7,525 nt of DNA from Actinomycetes bacterium (GCA_023462275.1 JAEWYD010000181.1:1-7525); one strand, 5' to 3'; shown: positions 1 through 6,251, counted from the first letter of the stretch. The notes: generated by a model not told the origin, from the letters alone. Program-made: numbers and translations.

Positions 1-686
1 GCGTGGACGTCGGGGCGACCAGCCGCGGCTGGTGGCGGGGCGGCGCGCCGGTCGACTGCGCGGCCGAGCACACCGCGATCACGCTCGTCGTCGGGCAGCT
101 TCCCGCCGACTTCCCCTACGCGCCCGACGACGACGGGAACCTCGCCCTGGCCGGTGCGGACCTCGCCGCCGTCGCGACGGCGTGCAGGGCGCCGGGCTGG
201 GAGGGCGTCGGCCTGCGCGAGGGCAGCCGGGTGACGTCCCTCTGGTACTTCCCGACGCCGCGCGAGTGGGCCGCGGGGGCGCGCTGGGTGCGGTGCGACG
301 TGGTGCTGGCGGCGCTCGGGCCGCTGAGCCCGATGACGCTGGAGCTGCTCCCCGCGAGCGCCGACGCCCTCCTTCCCGGCCTCGCTGACGAGTACCGGCT
401 CTGCCTCGAGACGCAGCACCCGGCGTTCGTCTACGGCCCGTGGTACGACCCGCCGGGCAACGTGGCGGTCCCGTGCACGCAGCGGGCGCAGTGGGAGCTG
501 GGGTTCCGCAACCAGGTCCCGGACGGGCCGTACCCGGGCAGCCAGGACGCATCGAGCCCGGGCGGGCAGCGGTGCCAGGAGCTCGTGAACTCCCGGGTCC
601 CCGAGCGGTGGGGCGGCAGGTACGAGTCGCCGAGTGCGGAGAGCTGGGCCGAGGGCGACCGCAGCGAGCGGTGCTGGCTGCGGTGA
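1..686 (+). CDS. Septum-formation-domain protein, 5'-truncated by the window edge
   Basis: The frame is open to the first base and ends at TGA 684-686. A GTG lies at base 3 but no ribosome site can be seen, so the true start, probably with a lipoprotein signal or membrane anchor, is upstream. Numbering from that GTG, 227 residues are visible. They resemble two copies of the actinobacterial septum formation domain. The first has a PVDC..EH motif (C19, H23), C61, and W89..G92..RW.RCDV (C98). The second has VPC (C158), C191, and W215..GDR..RCWL (C224). The second copy lacks the histidine that follows the first cysteine of copy one. The seven cysteines (also C134) suggest disulfides outside the cytoplasm. 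The family is named after a septum-related member, but its biochemical role is poorly defined, so a role in division here is only inferred. Family assignment is by motif recognition, moderately sure. Confidence 0.75.
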   Translation, partial: VDVGATSRGWWRGGAPVDCAAEHTAITLVVGQLPADFPYAPDDDGNLALAGADLAAVATACRAPGWEGVGLREGSRVTSLWYFPTPREWAAGARWVRCDVVLAALGPLSPMTLELLPASADALLPGLADEYRLCLETQHPAFVYGPWYDPPGNVAVPCTQRAQWELGFRNQVPDGPYPGSQDASSPGGQRCQELVNSRVPERWGGRYESPSAESWAEGDRSERCWLR

Positions 687-731
687 GTGGCGCCGGTGGC
701 GGGCGCGAGCGGGCGAAGGCGCGTCGCGTGC

Positions 732-758
732 TCGGGCGGACGCCGGATCGCCGCCCGA
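732..758 (+). terminator. Hairpin downstream of the septum-formation-domain gene, possible terminator
   Basis: TCGGGCGG (732-739) and CCGCCCGA (751-758) form a perfect 8-bp stem with an 11-base loop, 46 bases after the stop codon. No T-tract follows, so it is not a classical intrinsic terminator. GC-rich actinobacteria often have such T-less hairpins. It lies before the next gene's start on the same strand and could separate the two transcripts. In DNA this rich in G and C, chance stems are common. Confidence 0.3.
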
Positions 759-834
759 TCGGCCCTAGGAGGCGGGCGCACTCATCCCTACGGTTGTCCT
801 GCCCAGGGCGGGTTCGAGGAGCGGGGGAACGGTC

Positions 835-1680
835 ATGGATCACGTCGACGGCACGGGTGAGGGCGGCGGGCAGCCCGGGTGGGCGGTGCCCGCCGAGGGG
901 CGGCCGCAGGCCGAGTCCCCGTACGTGCCGCCCCAGGCCGACTCGCCGTATGCGGCGCAGCCGCAGGGTGCCTACGGGTCCCAAGCCCCGATGGGCTACG
1001 GCCAGCAGGCCCCGGTGGGTTACGCGCCCCAGGCCCCGGTGGGCTACGCCAACCAGCCCGGGTACGGCGGGCCCGTCGGTTACGCACCGCAGCCCTACTA
1101 CGGTCAGCCGGTCCCGCCCGCCCAGCCGGGGACGTCGACCCTTGCGATCGTCGGCCTGGTCCTGGCGTTCATCGTCCCGCCGGTCGGTCTCGTGCTGTCG
1201 ATCGTCGCTCTCGTCCGGGTGCAGCGCGGACGGGTCCCGGCCAAGGGCCGTGGCCTCGCGATCGCCGGGACGATCGTCGGCGCCGTGTGCAGCCTGATCG
1301 GAGTCCTCATCGTGCTGGCCGCCGTCCAGGTGGTGCAGACGCAGACCGAGATCCGCGGGGCCTTCGAGGACGTCCAGGACGCCCTGCGCAACGACGACTG
1401 CCAGGCGTACCTCGACGGGACGACGGAGAACTTCCGGGCCCAGCTCGGCGTCGTCACCTGCGACGACTTCGAGGCGTTCGTCACCACCTCGCAGGGGCCG
1501 CAGGGCTTCGGGACCGTGCCCGTGACCGACGTCGACGTGCACGGCACCACCGCGGTCCTGCGCACCCTCGAGAACGTCGCCTACGCCGAGGGCGGCACGC
1601 CGCGGATGGAGGCCTTCGACTACACGCTCGTCAAGCGTGACGGCGAGTGGCTGGTCGACGGCGTGGCGCTCGGGGACTGA
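835..1680 (+). CDS. DUF4190 membrane protein with repeat-rich N-terminus and NTF2-like C-terminal domain
   Basis: The protein has 281 residues and starts at ATG 835 behind a purine-rich stretch (GAGGAGCGGGGGAA, 816-829). Residues 1-99 are low-complexity and rich in Pro, Gln, Gly and Tyr, with imperfect APxGYxxQ repeats, and are probably cytoplasmic. Residues about 102-127 and 141-167 are two membrane segments joined by a basic loop (VRVQRGRVPAKGRG), the usual form of the DUF4190 domain. The remaining 115 or so residues would lie outside the membrane. They hold two cysteines (C189, C209) that could pair, and end in a KRDGEWLVDGV motif typical of NTF2-like or DUF4878-like domains. Such proteins are common in actinobacteria and have no firm function; a sensing or envelope role is a guess. 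Its stop codon is one base from that of the opposing exonuclease gene. Confidence 0.85.
   Translation: MDHVDGTGEGGGQPGWAVPAEGRPQAESPYVPPQADSPYAAQPQGAYGSQAPMGYGQQAPVGYAPQAPVGYANQPGYGGPVGYAPQPYYGQPVPPAQPGTSTLAIVGLVLAFIVPPVGLVLSIVALVRVQRGRVPAKGRGLAIAGTIVGAVCSLIGVLIVLAAVQVVQTQTEIRGAFEDVQDALRNDDCQAYLDGTTENFRAQLGVVTCDDFEAFVTTSQGPQGFGTVPVTDVDVHGTTAVLRTLENVAYAEGGTPRMEAFDYTLVKRDGEWLVDGVALGD
985..1056 (+). repeat. Three 24-bp in-frame tandem units encoding APxGYxxQ
   Basis: Three consecutive 24-base units encode residues 51-58 (APMGYGQQ), 59-66 (APVGYAPQ) and 67-74 (APVGYANQ). A related PVGYAPQ follows at residues 80-86. The DNA copies are similar but not identical, mostly at third positions, so the array is old or under selection for the peptide. 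This kind of Pro/Gln/Tyr repeat is usual in the cytoplasmic tails of actinobacterial DUF4190 proteins. Copy number may vary between strains. Confidence 0.8.
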
Positions 1681-1681
1681 G

Positions 1682-2959
1682 CTACAGGCGCTCGAGCATC
1701 CGGGCGAACGCCTGCTCGGTGACGATCGGGATGCCGAGCGACGCGGCCCGCCGCGCCTTGCCGGAGAGCGTGTCCGGGTCGGCCGCCACCACGAGCGCCA
1801 CCGCGCGCGTGACCGACGGCCAGGGCACCAGGCCGGCGTCGGCGGCCGTGCGCACCCACTCCTCGCGCGGTCGGTCCATGTCGCCGGTGAAGACGACGCG
1901 GTCGCCGCGCCGGAGGGCGAATCGCGGGAGCGGCGTCGGGCCCGGCTCCGCGGTCGCGCCGCCGCACGCGTGCACGGCCCCGGACGCGAGCCGCGCCGCT
2001 TCGACGACGGCGAGGGCATCCTCCTTCTCCACCGCGAGCAGCTCGGCGACGTGCAGCAGGTCGACGACCTCCCCCTCGGTGACCACGCCGTCGCGCACCG
2101 CCTCGCGCGCCAGCCCGGCGAGGTAGTCGCGGTGCAGCCGGGACGCCACCGCCCGGTCGATGCCGACGCCGTTGGCGAACGCGACGAGCGCGTCCCGCTC
2201 CCGCACCGACAGGAACCGGTCGAGCAGCGCCCGGTCGAGCAGGGCCAGGTACTCCTGGTGCTCCGCGGGCCCGCAGGACGCCGGGAGCCGCTCCACGATC
2301 CGCGCCAGGAACGGCACCTCCGCCTCGGCCGCCGCCGCGCCGCGGTGGCAGCACGCGACGTCGTCGGCGGGCAGCCCCGGCAGGGCCGGCCACGAGACGC
2401 CCTCGGCCAGCTCGACGGTGCGCCACCAGTCGTCGGCGTCGGCGCCCGCCGCGCCGAGCAGGCCCAGGTAGTGGCCGAGCAGGGCGGCGGTCGCAGTCGC
2501 GTCCACGAGGGCCGCGTGCTGGCCGACCAGCGGGATGCCGACGTGCGCGCAGCACCCGGCGAGCGAGCGCGGCGCCGTCGGGAGCAGACGGCCGGCCCAG
2601 CGCAGGGTGCACAGGCACGTCTCCGGTACGACCGGCACGTCGACCCCCAGGGCGGCGTACTCGGCGCGGACGAAGCGCATGTCGAACGAGGCGTTGTGCG
2701 CGACGAACACGCGGCCGTCGAGCAGGTCCGCGAGCGTCGCCGCGACCTGCTCGAACCGCGGGGCGCGCACGACGTCGGCCGCGGCGATGCCGTGGATGTG
2801 CTGCGGCCCGAGGTCGCGACCGGGGTTGAGGAGGGTGGTCCAGGAACCCTCCGGCGTCCCGTCGGGCGCGACGTGGACGACGGCGACCTCGACGATCCGG
2901 TCCGAGCCGCCCGGGAAGAGGCCGGTGGTCTCGAGGTCGACGACGGCGTAGCCGGCCAC
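1682..2959 (-). CDS. DEDDh 3'-5' exonuclease with TerB-like middle and C-terminal BRCT domain
   Basis: The protein has 425 residues from the GTG at 2959. That start is chosen because GGGGAGG lies five bases upstream and the catalytic domain begins at once; the open frame reaches 3106, but the extra residues are Arg/Gly-rich and unlike the family. Residues 1-168 form an RNase T/DnaQ-like exonuclease: D8 and E10 in VVDLETTG, D93 in HNASFD, and H148 and D153 in an HxxxxD motif give the complete DEDDh set. Residues about 235-310 are helical, with REAVRDGVVTEGE resembling the acidic DG..E end of TerB-like domains. Residues about 348-425 look like a BRCT domain of the DNA ligase type (VVFTGDM, LSGKARRAASLGIPI). 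The protein probably trims 3' DNA ends in repair or replication, with BRCT giving DNA or protein contacts. It resembles the polymerase III epsilon superfamily but need not be the replicative proofreader. The nuclease call is firm, the TerB-like call tentative. Confidence 0.9.
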   Translation of the reverse strand: MAGYAVVDLETTGLFPGGSDRIVEVAVVHVAPDGTPEGSWTTLLNPGRDLGPQHIHGIAAADVVRAPRFEQVAATLADLLDGRVFVAHNASFDMRFVRAEYAALGVDVPVVPETCLCTLRWAGRLLPTAPRSLAGCCAHVGIPLVGQHAALVDATATAALLGHYLGLLGAAGADADDWWRTVELAEGVSWPALPGLPADDVACCHRGAAAAEAEVPFLARIVERLPASCGPAEHQEYLALLDRALLDRFLSVRERDALVAFANGVGIDRAVASRLHRDYLAGLAREAVRDGVVTEGEVVDLLHVAELLAVEKEDALAVVEAARLASGAVHACGGATAEPGPTPLPRFALRRGDRVVFTGDMDRPREEWVRTAADAGLVPWPSVTRAVALVVAADPDTLSGKARRAASLGIPIVTEQAFARMLERL

Positions 2960-2964
2960 GTGCA

Positions 2965-2971
2965 CCTCCCC
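2965..2971 (-). promoter_or_regulatory. Ribosome binding site that sets the exonuclease start
   Basis: On the minus strand GGGGAGG (2971 to 2965) is followed by five bases and then GTG (2959-2957). An alternative in-frame GTG at 2965 overlaps this element and can be excluded. Upstream starts in the same frame have no comparable site. Confidence 0.75.
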
Positions 2972-3006
2972 ACCCGGGCGTCGCGGCACGCGCCGCCGCG
3001 CCCACA

Positions 3007-3024
3007 GTGCACCCGGTGCACCCG
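3007..3024. repeat. Tandem GTGCACCCG pair, possible operator
   Basis: Two exact 9-base copies, GTGCACCCG, stand head to tail. Each contains the palindrome GTGCAC, so 3007-3021 also reads as an inverted repeat, GTGCAC-CCG-GTGCAC. It sits 48 bases upstream of the exonuclease start and about 94 bases upstream of the other gene. Symmetry and position fit a repressor or activator site, but I recognise no regulator for it. Confidence 0.35.
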
Positions 3025-3107
3025 GCCCCCCGGGGACGCAGGTCCCTGTCGTCGCCCCGCGCGCGGCGGCGCGGCAGGCGTGACGATGGCGGGAGCACCC
3101 CACCACT

Positions 3108-3112
3108 GGAGG
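3108..3112 (+). promoter_or_regulatory. Ribosome binding site for the deazaflavin oxidoreductase gene
   Basis: GGAGG lies five bases before GTG 3118. It decides the start: the protein then begins PSDLSMRLMNG, the normal opening for this family, and not 37 codons earlier in Arg-rich sequence. Confidence 0.8.
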
Positions 3113-3117
3113 AACCC

Positions 3118-3561
3118 GTGCCGAGCGACCTGAGCATGCGCCTGATGAACGGCGTCCACCGCGGCCTCATCGCGCTGACGCGCGGGCGCTGGGGCTGGCA
3201 GTTCGGCCAGACGCCGGCGCTCGAGCTCACGACGACGGGCCGCCGCACGGGCGAGCCGCGGACGACGATGCTGACATCGCCGCTGCAGCTGGGCGACGCC
3301 CTGGTCGTGGTCGCCTCCCGCGGCGGCGACGACCGCCACCCGGCTTGGTACCTCAACCTCGTCGCGAATCCGGACGTGCGCGTGTCGGTCGCGGGCCGCC
3401 CGCCCGTGCCGATGCGGGCGCGCGTCCTCTCCGACGGCGAGCGGGCCGAGCTCTGGCCGCGCATCACCGCGACGCACGCCAACTACGCCGCCTACCAGCG
3501 CAAGACCACGCGCCAGATCCCCCTCGTCGTGCTGGAGCCCGCCGTCAACCCGCCCGGCTGA
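3118..3561 (+). CDS. Nitroreductase-family deazaflavin (F420)-dependent oxidoreductase, Ddn/DUF385 type
   Basis: The protein has 147 residues, the usual length for this small split-barrel family related to mycobacterial Ddn. Family signatures are clear: LTTTGRRTGEPRTTML (37-52), ASRGGDDRHPAWYLNLVANP (66-85), and a C-terminal YAAYQRKTTRQIPLVVLEP (123-141) whose tyrosines (Y123, Y126) lie in the segment that forms the substrate pocket in Ddn. Members use reduced F420 to reduce quinones, nitro compounds or other acceptors, often loosely at the membrane; this protein has no obvious membrane anchor beyond an amphipathic N-terminus. The physiological substrate cannot be told from sequence. It has its own ribosome site and is followed by a GC-rich hairpin, so it is probably transcribed apart from the sulfur-transfer gene 132 bases downstream. 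It implies that the host makes F420, which the window cannot confirm. Confidence 0.9.
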   Translation: MPSDLSMRLMNGVHRGLIALTRGRWGWQFGQTPALELTTTGRRTGEPRTTMLTSPLQLGDALVVVASRGGDDRHPAWYLNLVANPDVRVSVAGRPPVPMRARVLSDGERAELWPRITATHANYAAYQRKTTRQIPLVVLEPAVNPPG

Positions 3562-3600
3562 CGGCGCCTCGGCGGCGCCGGCGCCGGCGTCGGCGCCGTC
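3560..3600 (+). terminator. GC-rich hairpin overlapping the oxidoreductase stop codon, possible terminator
   Basis: GACGGCGCC (3560-3568) pairs perfectly with GGCGCCGTC (3592-3600), a 9-bp stem starting inside the stop codon. The 23-base loop contains the perfect 14-base palindrome CGGCGCCGGCGCCG (3573-3586). GGCGCC occurs four times in 35 bases. There is no T-tract after it; GTC repeats follow instead. Its stability and place between two same-strand genes suit a terminator or transcript-end stabiliser, but this is unproven. Confidence 0.45.
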
Positions 3601-3635
3601 GTCGTCGTCGGACAGGACCATCAGCCCGGATCTGC

Positions 3636-3656
3636 ATACCCCCACCCGTATACGGT
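3636..3656 (+). promoter_or_regulatory. Candidate promoter -10 with CsoR/CstR-like operator half-site
   Basis: ATACCCCC (3636-3643) equals the left half of operators bound by CsoR-family repressors, commonly ATACCCC..GGGGTAT. The right half here is poor: only GTAT (3648-3651) matches. Overlapping it is a perfect 10-base palindrome, CCGTATACGG (3646-3655), which contains -10-like hexamers TATACG (3649-3654) or TACGGT (3651-3656). No good -35 is seen. The element ends 37 bases before the chosen start of the sulfur-transfer fusion gene. CsoR-family CstR proteins sense persulfides and often control rhodanese, TusA and CoA-disulfide reductase genes, which makes the match relevant, though it rests on one half-site. 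Confidence 0.4.
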
Positions 3657-3683
3657 GACGGGGCAAGGTGACCGTGAGAAACC

Positions 3684-3688
3684 GGGAG
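3684..3688 (+). promoter_or_regulatory. Ribosome binding site for the sulfur-transfer fusion gene
   Basis: GGGAG lies five bases before GTG 3694. It favours that start over GTG 3688, which overlaps it, and over GTG 3655, which lies in the presumed -10 region and has no such site. From 3694 the protein begins MKLVVVGGVAAGM, with the FAD-binding strand at the very N-terminus as in CoA-disulfide reductases. Confidence 0.65.
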
Positions 3689-3693
3689 TGGTC

Positions 3694-6213
3694 GTGAAGC
3701 TCGTCGTCGTCGGTGGCGTGGCCGCCGGGATGTCCATCGCCGCACGCGTCCGTCGGCTGGACGAGTTCGCCGAGATCGTGGTGCTGGAGCGCGGGCACCA
3801 CGTCTCGTTCGCGAACTGCGGCCTGCCTTACCACGTAGGGGAGGTCATCGCGGACCGCTCGCGGCTCCTGCTGCAGACGCCGGAGTCGCTGGCGGAGTCG
3901 CTCGCCCTCGACGTCCGCACCGGCGTCGAGGCCGTCGCCATCGACCGCGCCGCGCGCACCGTCCGGGCGCGCGTCGTAGATACGGGCGAGGAGTACGACC
4001 TGCCCTACGACACCCTCGCGCTGGCCCCGGGCGCCGACCCGGTGCGTCCGCCGCTGCCGGGCATCGACCTGCCCGGCGTGCACGTGCTCCGCCGGATCGG
4101 CGACATGGACCGCATCAAGGCGGCCGTCGACGGCGACGGCGGCGCCCCTGCTGCGCACGCCACGGTGATCGGGGCCGGCTACATCGGCCTCGAGATGGCC
4201 GAGAACCTGCACCACCGCGGCCTCGCCGTCGAGGTCGTGGAGATGGCCGACCAGGTGCTCCCCGCCCTGGACCGCGAGCTGACGACGACCGTCGAGAACT
4301 ACCTGCGGGCGCACGGCATCGCCCTCCACCTGGGCACCGCCGCCGCCGCGTTCGCGCCCGGCCGGGAGCGGCGGCTGCGCGCGGAGCTCACGAGCGGCGT
4401 CGTGCTCGACACGGACCTCGTGATCCTCGCTGCCGGCGTGCGGCCCTCGACGTCGCTCGCCGCGGCGGCCGGCCTCGAGCTCGGCCCCCGCGGGGGCATC
4501 GTCGTCGACCGGCACATGCGCACGTCGGACCCGCACATCTACGCGGCGGGGGACGCCGTCGAGGTCGAGCACACCGTGCTGCCCGGGTCCTGGCTCGTGC
4601 CGCTCGCCGGCCCCGCCAACCGCCAGGGACGCGTGGCGGCGGAGAACATCTGCGGCCGGGACACCGAGTTCGAGGACGTCCAGGGCACCTCGATCGTGAA
4701 GGTGTTCGACATGGTGGCCGGCGGGACCGGGGCCTCCGAGCGGCAGCTCCAGGCGGCCGGCATCCCGTTCGAGACGGTGCAGACGCACCCGCACGGCCAC
4801 GCCGGCTACTACCCCGGCACGTCGATGATGCACGTCAAGCTCCTGTTCACCCCCGACGACGGGCGCATCCTCGGCGCGCAGGTGGCGGGCTTCGACGGCG
4901 TCGACAAGCGGCTGGACGTCCTCGCGACGGCGCTGCGCGGCGGGATGACCGTGTTCGACCTGGAGAAGCTCGAGCTCGCCTACGCGCCGCCGTTCGGCTC
5001 GGCGAAGGACCCGGTGAACATGGCCGGCTTCGTGGCGGCGAACGTGCTGCGCGGCGACCTGCGGCTCTGGCACGCGCAGGACTACCCCGATGCCGTCGCC
5101 GGTGCCCGGGTCATCGACGTCCGCGGCCGCGACGAGTACGACATCTGGCACCTCCCGGGCGCGGAGAACGTGCCCCTGGGTGAGCTGCGCGAGGCCTGCG
5201 AGACGTGGGAGCGCTCGACGCCCATCCGCCTCTACTGCGCCGTCGGCTTCCGCTCCTACCTCGCGTACCGGGCGCTCGTGCAGCGCGGCTTCATGGACGT
5301 CAGCACGCTCTCGGGCGGTTCGACGACGTTCCGCGCCTACCATCAGGTGGCGCCGACGGAGGTCGACGAGCCGGTGCCGGTGATCAACTACGCCGAGACG
5401 GCCGACCGGCCCGCCGCGCACGCGGCCCCCACCGGGCCCGCCTCCGTCGTCGACCTGGACTGCACCGGTCTCGCCTGTCCGGGCCCGATCATGAAGCTGC
5501 AGAGCACGTTCGCCGACCTCACGCCGGGTGACGAGGTGGTGGCGCACGTGTCCGACCCCGGGTTCCGCCTCGACGCGCCCGCGTGGGCGGGCAAGAACGG
5601 TCACGACCTCCTGTCGATCACGCCCGAGGGCCCGGGCTACGTCGCTCGCATCCGCAAGGGCGGCGCGCAGCCTGCCCCGGTCGCCTCCGCGGTGGTCCCG
5701 GGCGGCCGCGCCGCCTTCGTGCCCCCCGCCGCGGCTCGGCTGAAGGACAAGAAGTCGTTCGTCGTCTTCTCGGGCGAGCTCGACAAGGTGATCGCCGCGT
5801 TCATCATCGCCAACGGCTCGGCGGCGATGGGCGACGAGGTGACGATGTTCTTCACCTTCTGGGGCCTGAACGCGCTGCGGCGGCAGAAGCCGGCGCGGCG
5901 GGAGCGGTCGGCGATGGACCGGATGTTCGCCGCGATGATGCCGGCGGGCGCGGACAAGCTGCCGCTGTCCACCATGAACATGCTCGGGGGCGGCCCGGCC
6001 CTCATCAAGCGCGTGATGCGCCGCAACCGCGTGCCGTCGCTGCCCGAGCTCATCGCGTCGGCGCAGGCATCGGGCGTCCGGCTCGTCGGCTGCACGATGA
6101 CGATGGAGCTCCTCGGGATCGCCGAGAGCGACCTCATCGAGGGCGTCGAGCTGGGCGGCGTGGCGACGTTCCTCGGCGAGGCGAACGAGTCCAACGGCGC
6201 GTTCTTCATCTGA
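3694..6213 (+). CDS. CoA-disulfide reductase / rhodanese / TusA / DsrE2 four-module fusion, sulfur transfer enzyme
   Basis: The protein has 839 residues. Residues 1-455 are a CoA-disulfide reductase: FAD site GGVAAGMSIA (7-16), active-site C42 in SFANCGLPY, NAD(P)H site GAGYIGLEMAEN (160-171), FAD motif YAAGDA (283-288), a dimerisation domain, and the conserved YAPPF..AKDPVN (430-442). Residues about 458-552 are a rhodanese (IDVRGRDEYDIWHLPGA, active loop CAVGFRS with C515). Residues about 585-656 are TusA-like (DCTGLACPGPIMK; C590, C595). Residues about 685-839 are DsrE2-like (KSFVVFSGELDKVIAAFI; GCTMTMELLGI with C800; VELGGVATFLGEA). Ala/Pro-rich linkers (about 553-583 and 657-684) separate the last modules. 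CoA-disulfide reductase-rhodanese fusions reduce CoA persulfide and polysulfide with NAD(P)H; TusA and DsrE2 carry sulfur as persulfide. I infer a cytoplasmic enzyme that takes sulfane sulfur and either releases it as sulfide or hands it on. Direction of flow and acceptor are unknown. All expected key residues are present, so no module looks dead. Confidence 0.93.
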   Translation: MKLVVVGGVAAGMSIAARVRRLDEFAEIVVLERGHHVSFANCGLPYHVGEVIADRSRLLLQTPESLAESLALDVRTGVEAVAIDRAARTVRARVVDTGEEYDLPYDTLALAPGADPVRPPLPGIDLPGVHVLRRIGDMDRIKAAVDGDGGAPAAHATVIGAGYIGLEMAENLHHRGLAVEVVEMADQVLPALDRELTTTVENYLRAHGIALHLGTAAAAFAPGRERRLRAELTSGVVLDTDLVILAAGVRPSTSLAAAAGLELGPRGGIVVDRHMRTSDPHIYAAGDAVEVEHTVLPGSWLVPLAGPANRQGRVAAENICGRDTEFEDVQGTSIVKVFDMVAGGTGASERQLQAAGIPFETVQTHPHGHAGYYPGTSMMHVKLLFTPDDGRILGAQVAGFDGVDKRLDVLATALRGGMTVFDLEKLELAYAPPFGSAKDPVNMAGFVAANVLRGDLRLWHAQDYPDAVAGARVIDVRGRDEYDIWHLPGAENVPLGELREACETWERSTPIRLYCAVGFRSYLAYRALVQRGFMDVSTLSGGSTTFRAYHQVAPTEVDEPVPVINYAETADRPAAHAAPTGPASVVDLDCTGLACPGPIMKLQSTFADLTPGDEVVAHVSDPGFRLDAPAWAGKNGHDLLSITPEGPGYVARIRKGGAQPAPVASAVVPGGRAAFVPPAAARLKDKKSFVVFSGELDKVIAAFIIANGSAAMGDEVTMFFTFWGLNALRRQKPARRERSAMDRMFAAMMPAGADKLPLSTMNMLGGGPALIKRVMRRNRVPSLPELIASAQASGVRLVGCTMTMELLGIAESDLIEGVELGGVATFLGEANESNGAFFI

Positions 6214-6221
6214 CGGGGGCT

Positions 6222-6234
6222 GTCCGGGGCGGAC
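6222..6234. terminator. Short hairpin between convergent genes, weak terminator candidate
   Basis: GTCCG-ggg-CGGAC forms a 5-bp stem in the 38 bases between the stop codons of the fusion gene and the hydrolase gene. No T-tract is present on either strand. Position between convergent genes is the main argument; the stem is short enough to be chance. Confidence 0.2.
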
Positions 6235-6251
6235 CCGCGACGGCGTCGGCG

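Larger units (their letters stand above)
2960..3117. other. Divergent intergenic region between exonuclease and deazaflavin oxidoreductase genes
   Basis: These 158 bases must hold promoters for both directions if neither gene is read from farther away, but I see no convincing -10/-35 pair on either strand. Visible structure includes the tandem GTGCACCCG pair (3007-3024) and a small hairpin GGGAC-gcag-GTCCC (3033-3046). The frame of the downstream gene is open back to 3007, but the encoded Arg/Pro-rich stretch looks non-coding. Confidence 0.5.

Noticed and set aside
789..794. TACGGT as a -10 element for the DUF4190 gene
   Set aside because: It fits TANNNT and lies 40 bases before the start, but there is no -35-like hexamer at the proper distance and such matches are frequent by chance. 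It is too weak to annotate.
2960..3106. N-terminal extension of the exonuclease
   Set aside because: The extra 49 residues are Arg/Gly/Ala-rich with no homology pattern, and the ribosome site at 2965-2971 points to GTG 2959.
3007..3117. N-terminal extension of the deazaflavin oxidoreductase
   Set aside because: The frame is open but has no ribosome site at its first start, encodes Arg-rich sequence unlike the family, and a strong GGAGG sits just before GTG 3118.
3598..3610. GTC trinucleotide run as a microsatellite
   Set aside because: It has only about four units, and GTC/GTCGTC runs are common in this genome's codon usage (Val-Val stretches at 3699-3710 and elsewhere).
3655..3693. N-terminal extension of the sulfur-transfer fusion
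   Set aside because: GTG 3655 lies within the likely -10 element and lacks a ribosome site; family members begin directly with the FAD-binding strand, as from 3694.
3118..6213. Operon of the deazaflavin oxidoreductase with the sulfur-transfer fusion
   Set aside because: The genes are on the same strand, but the 132-base gap holds a strong hairpin and a separate promoter-like region, so common transcription is not supported by the sequence.
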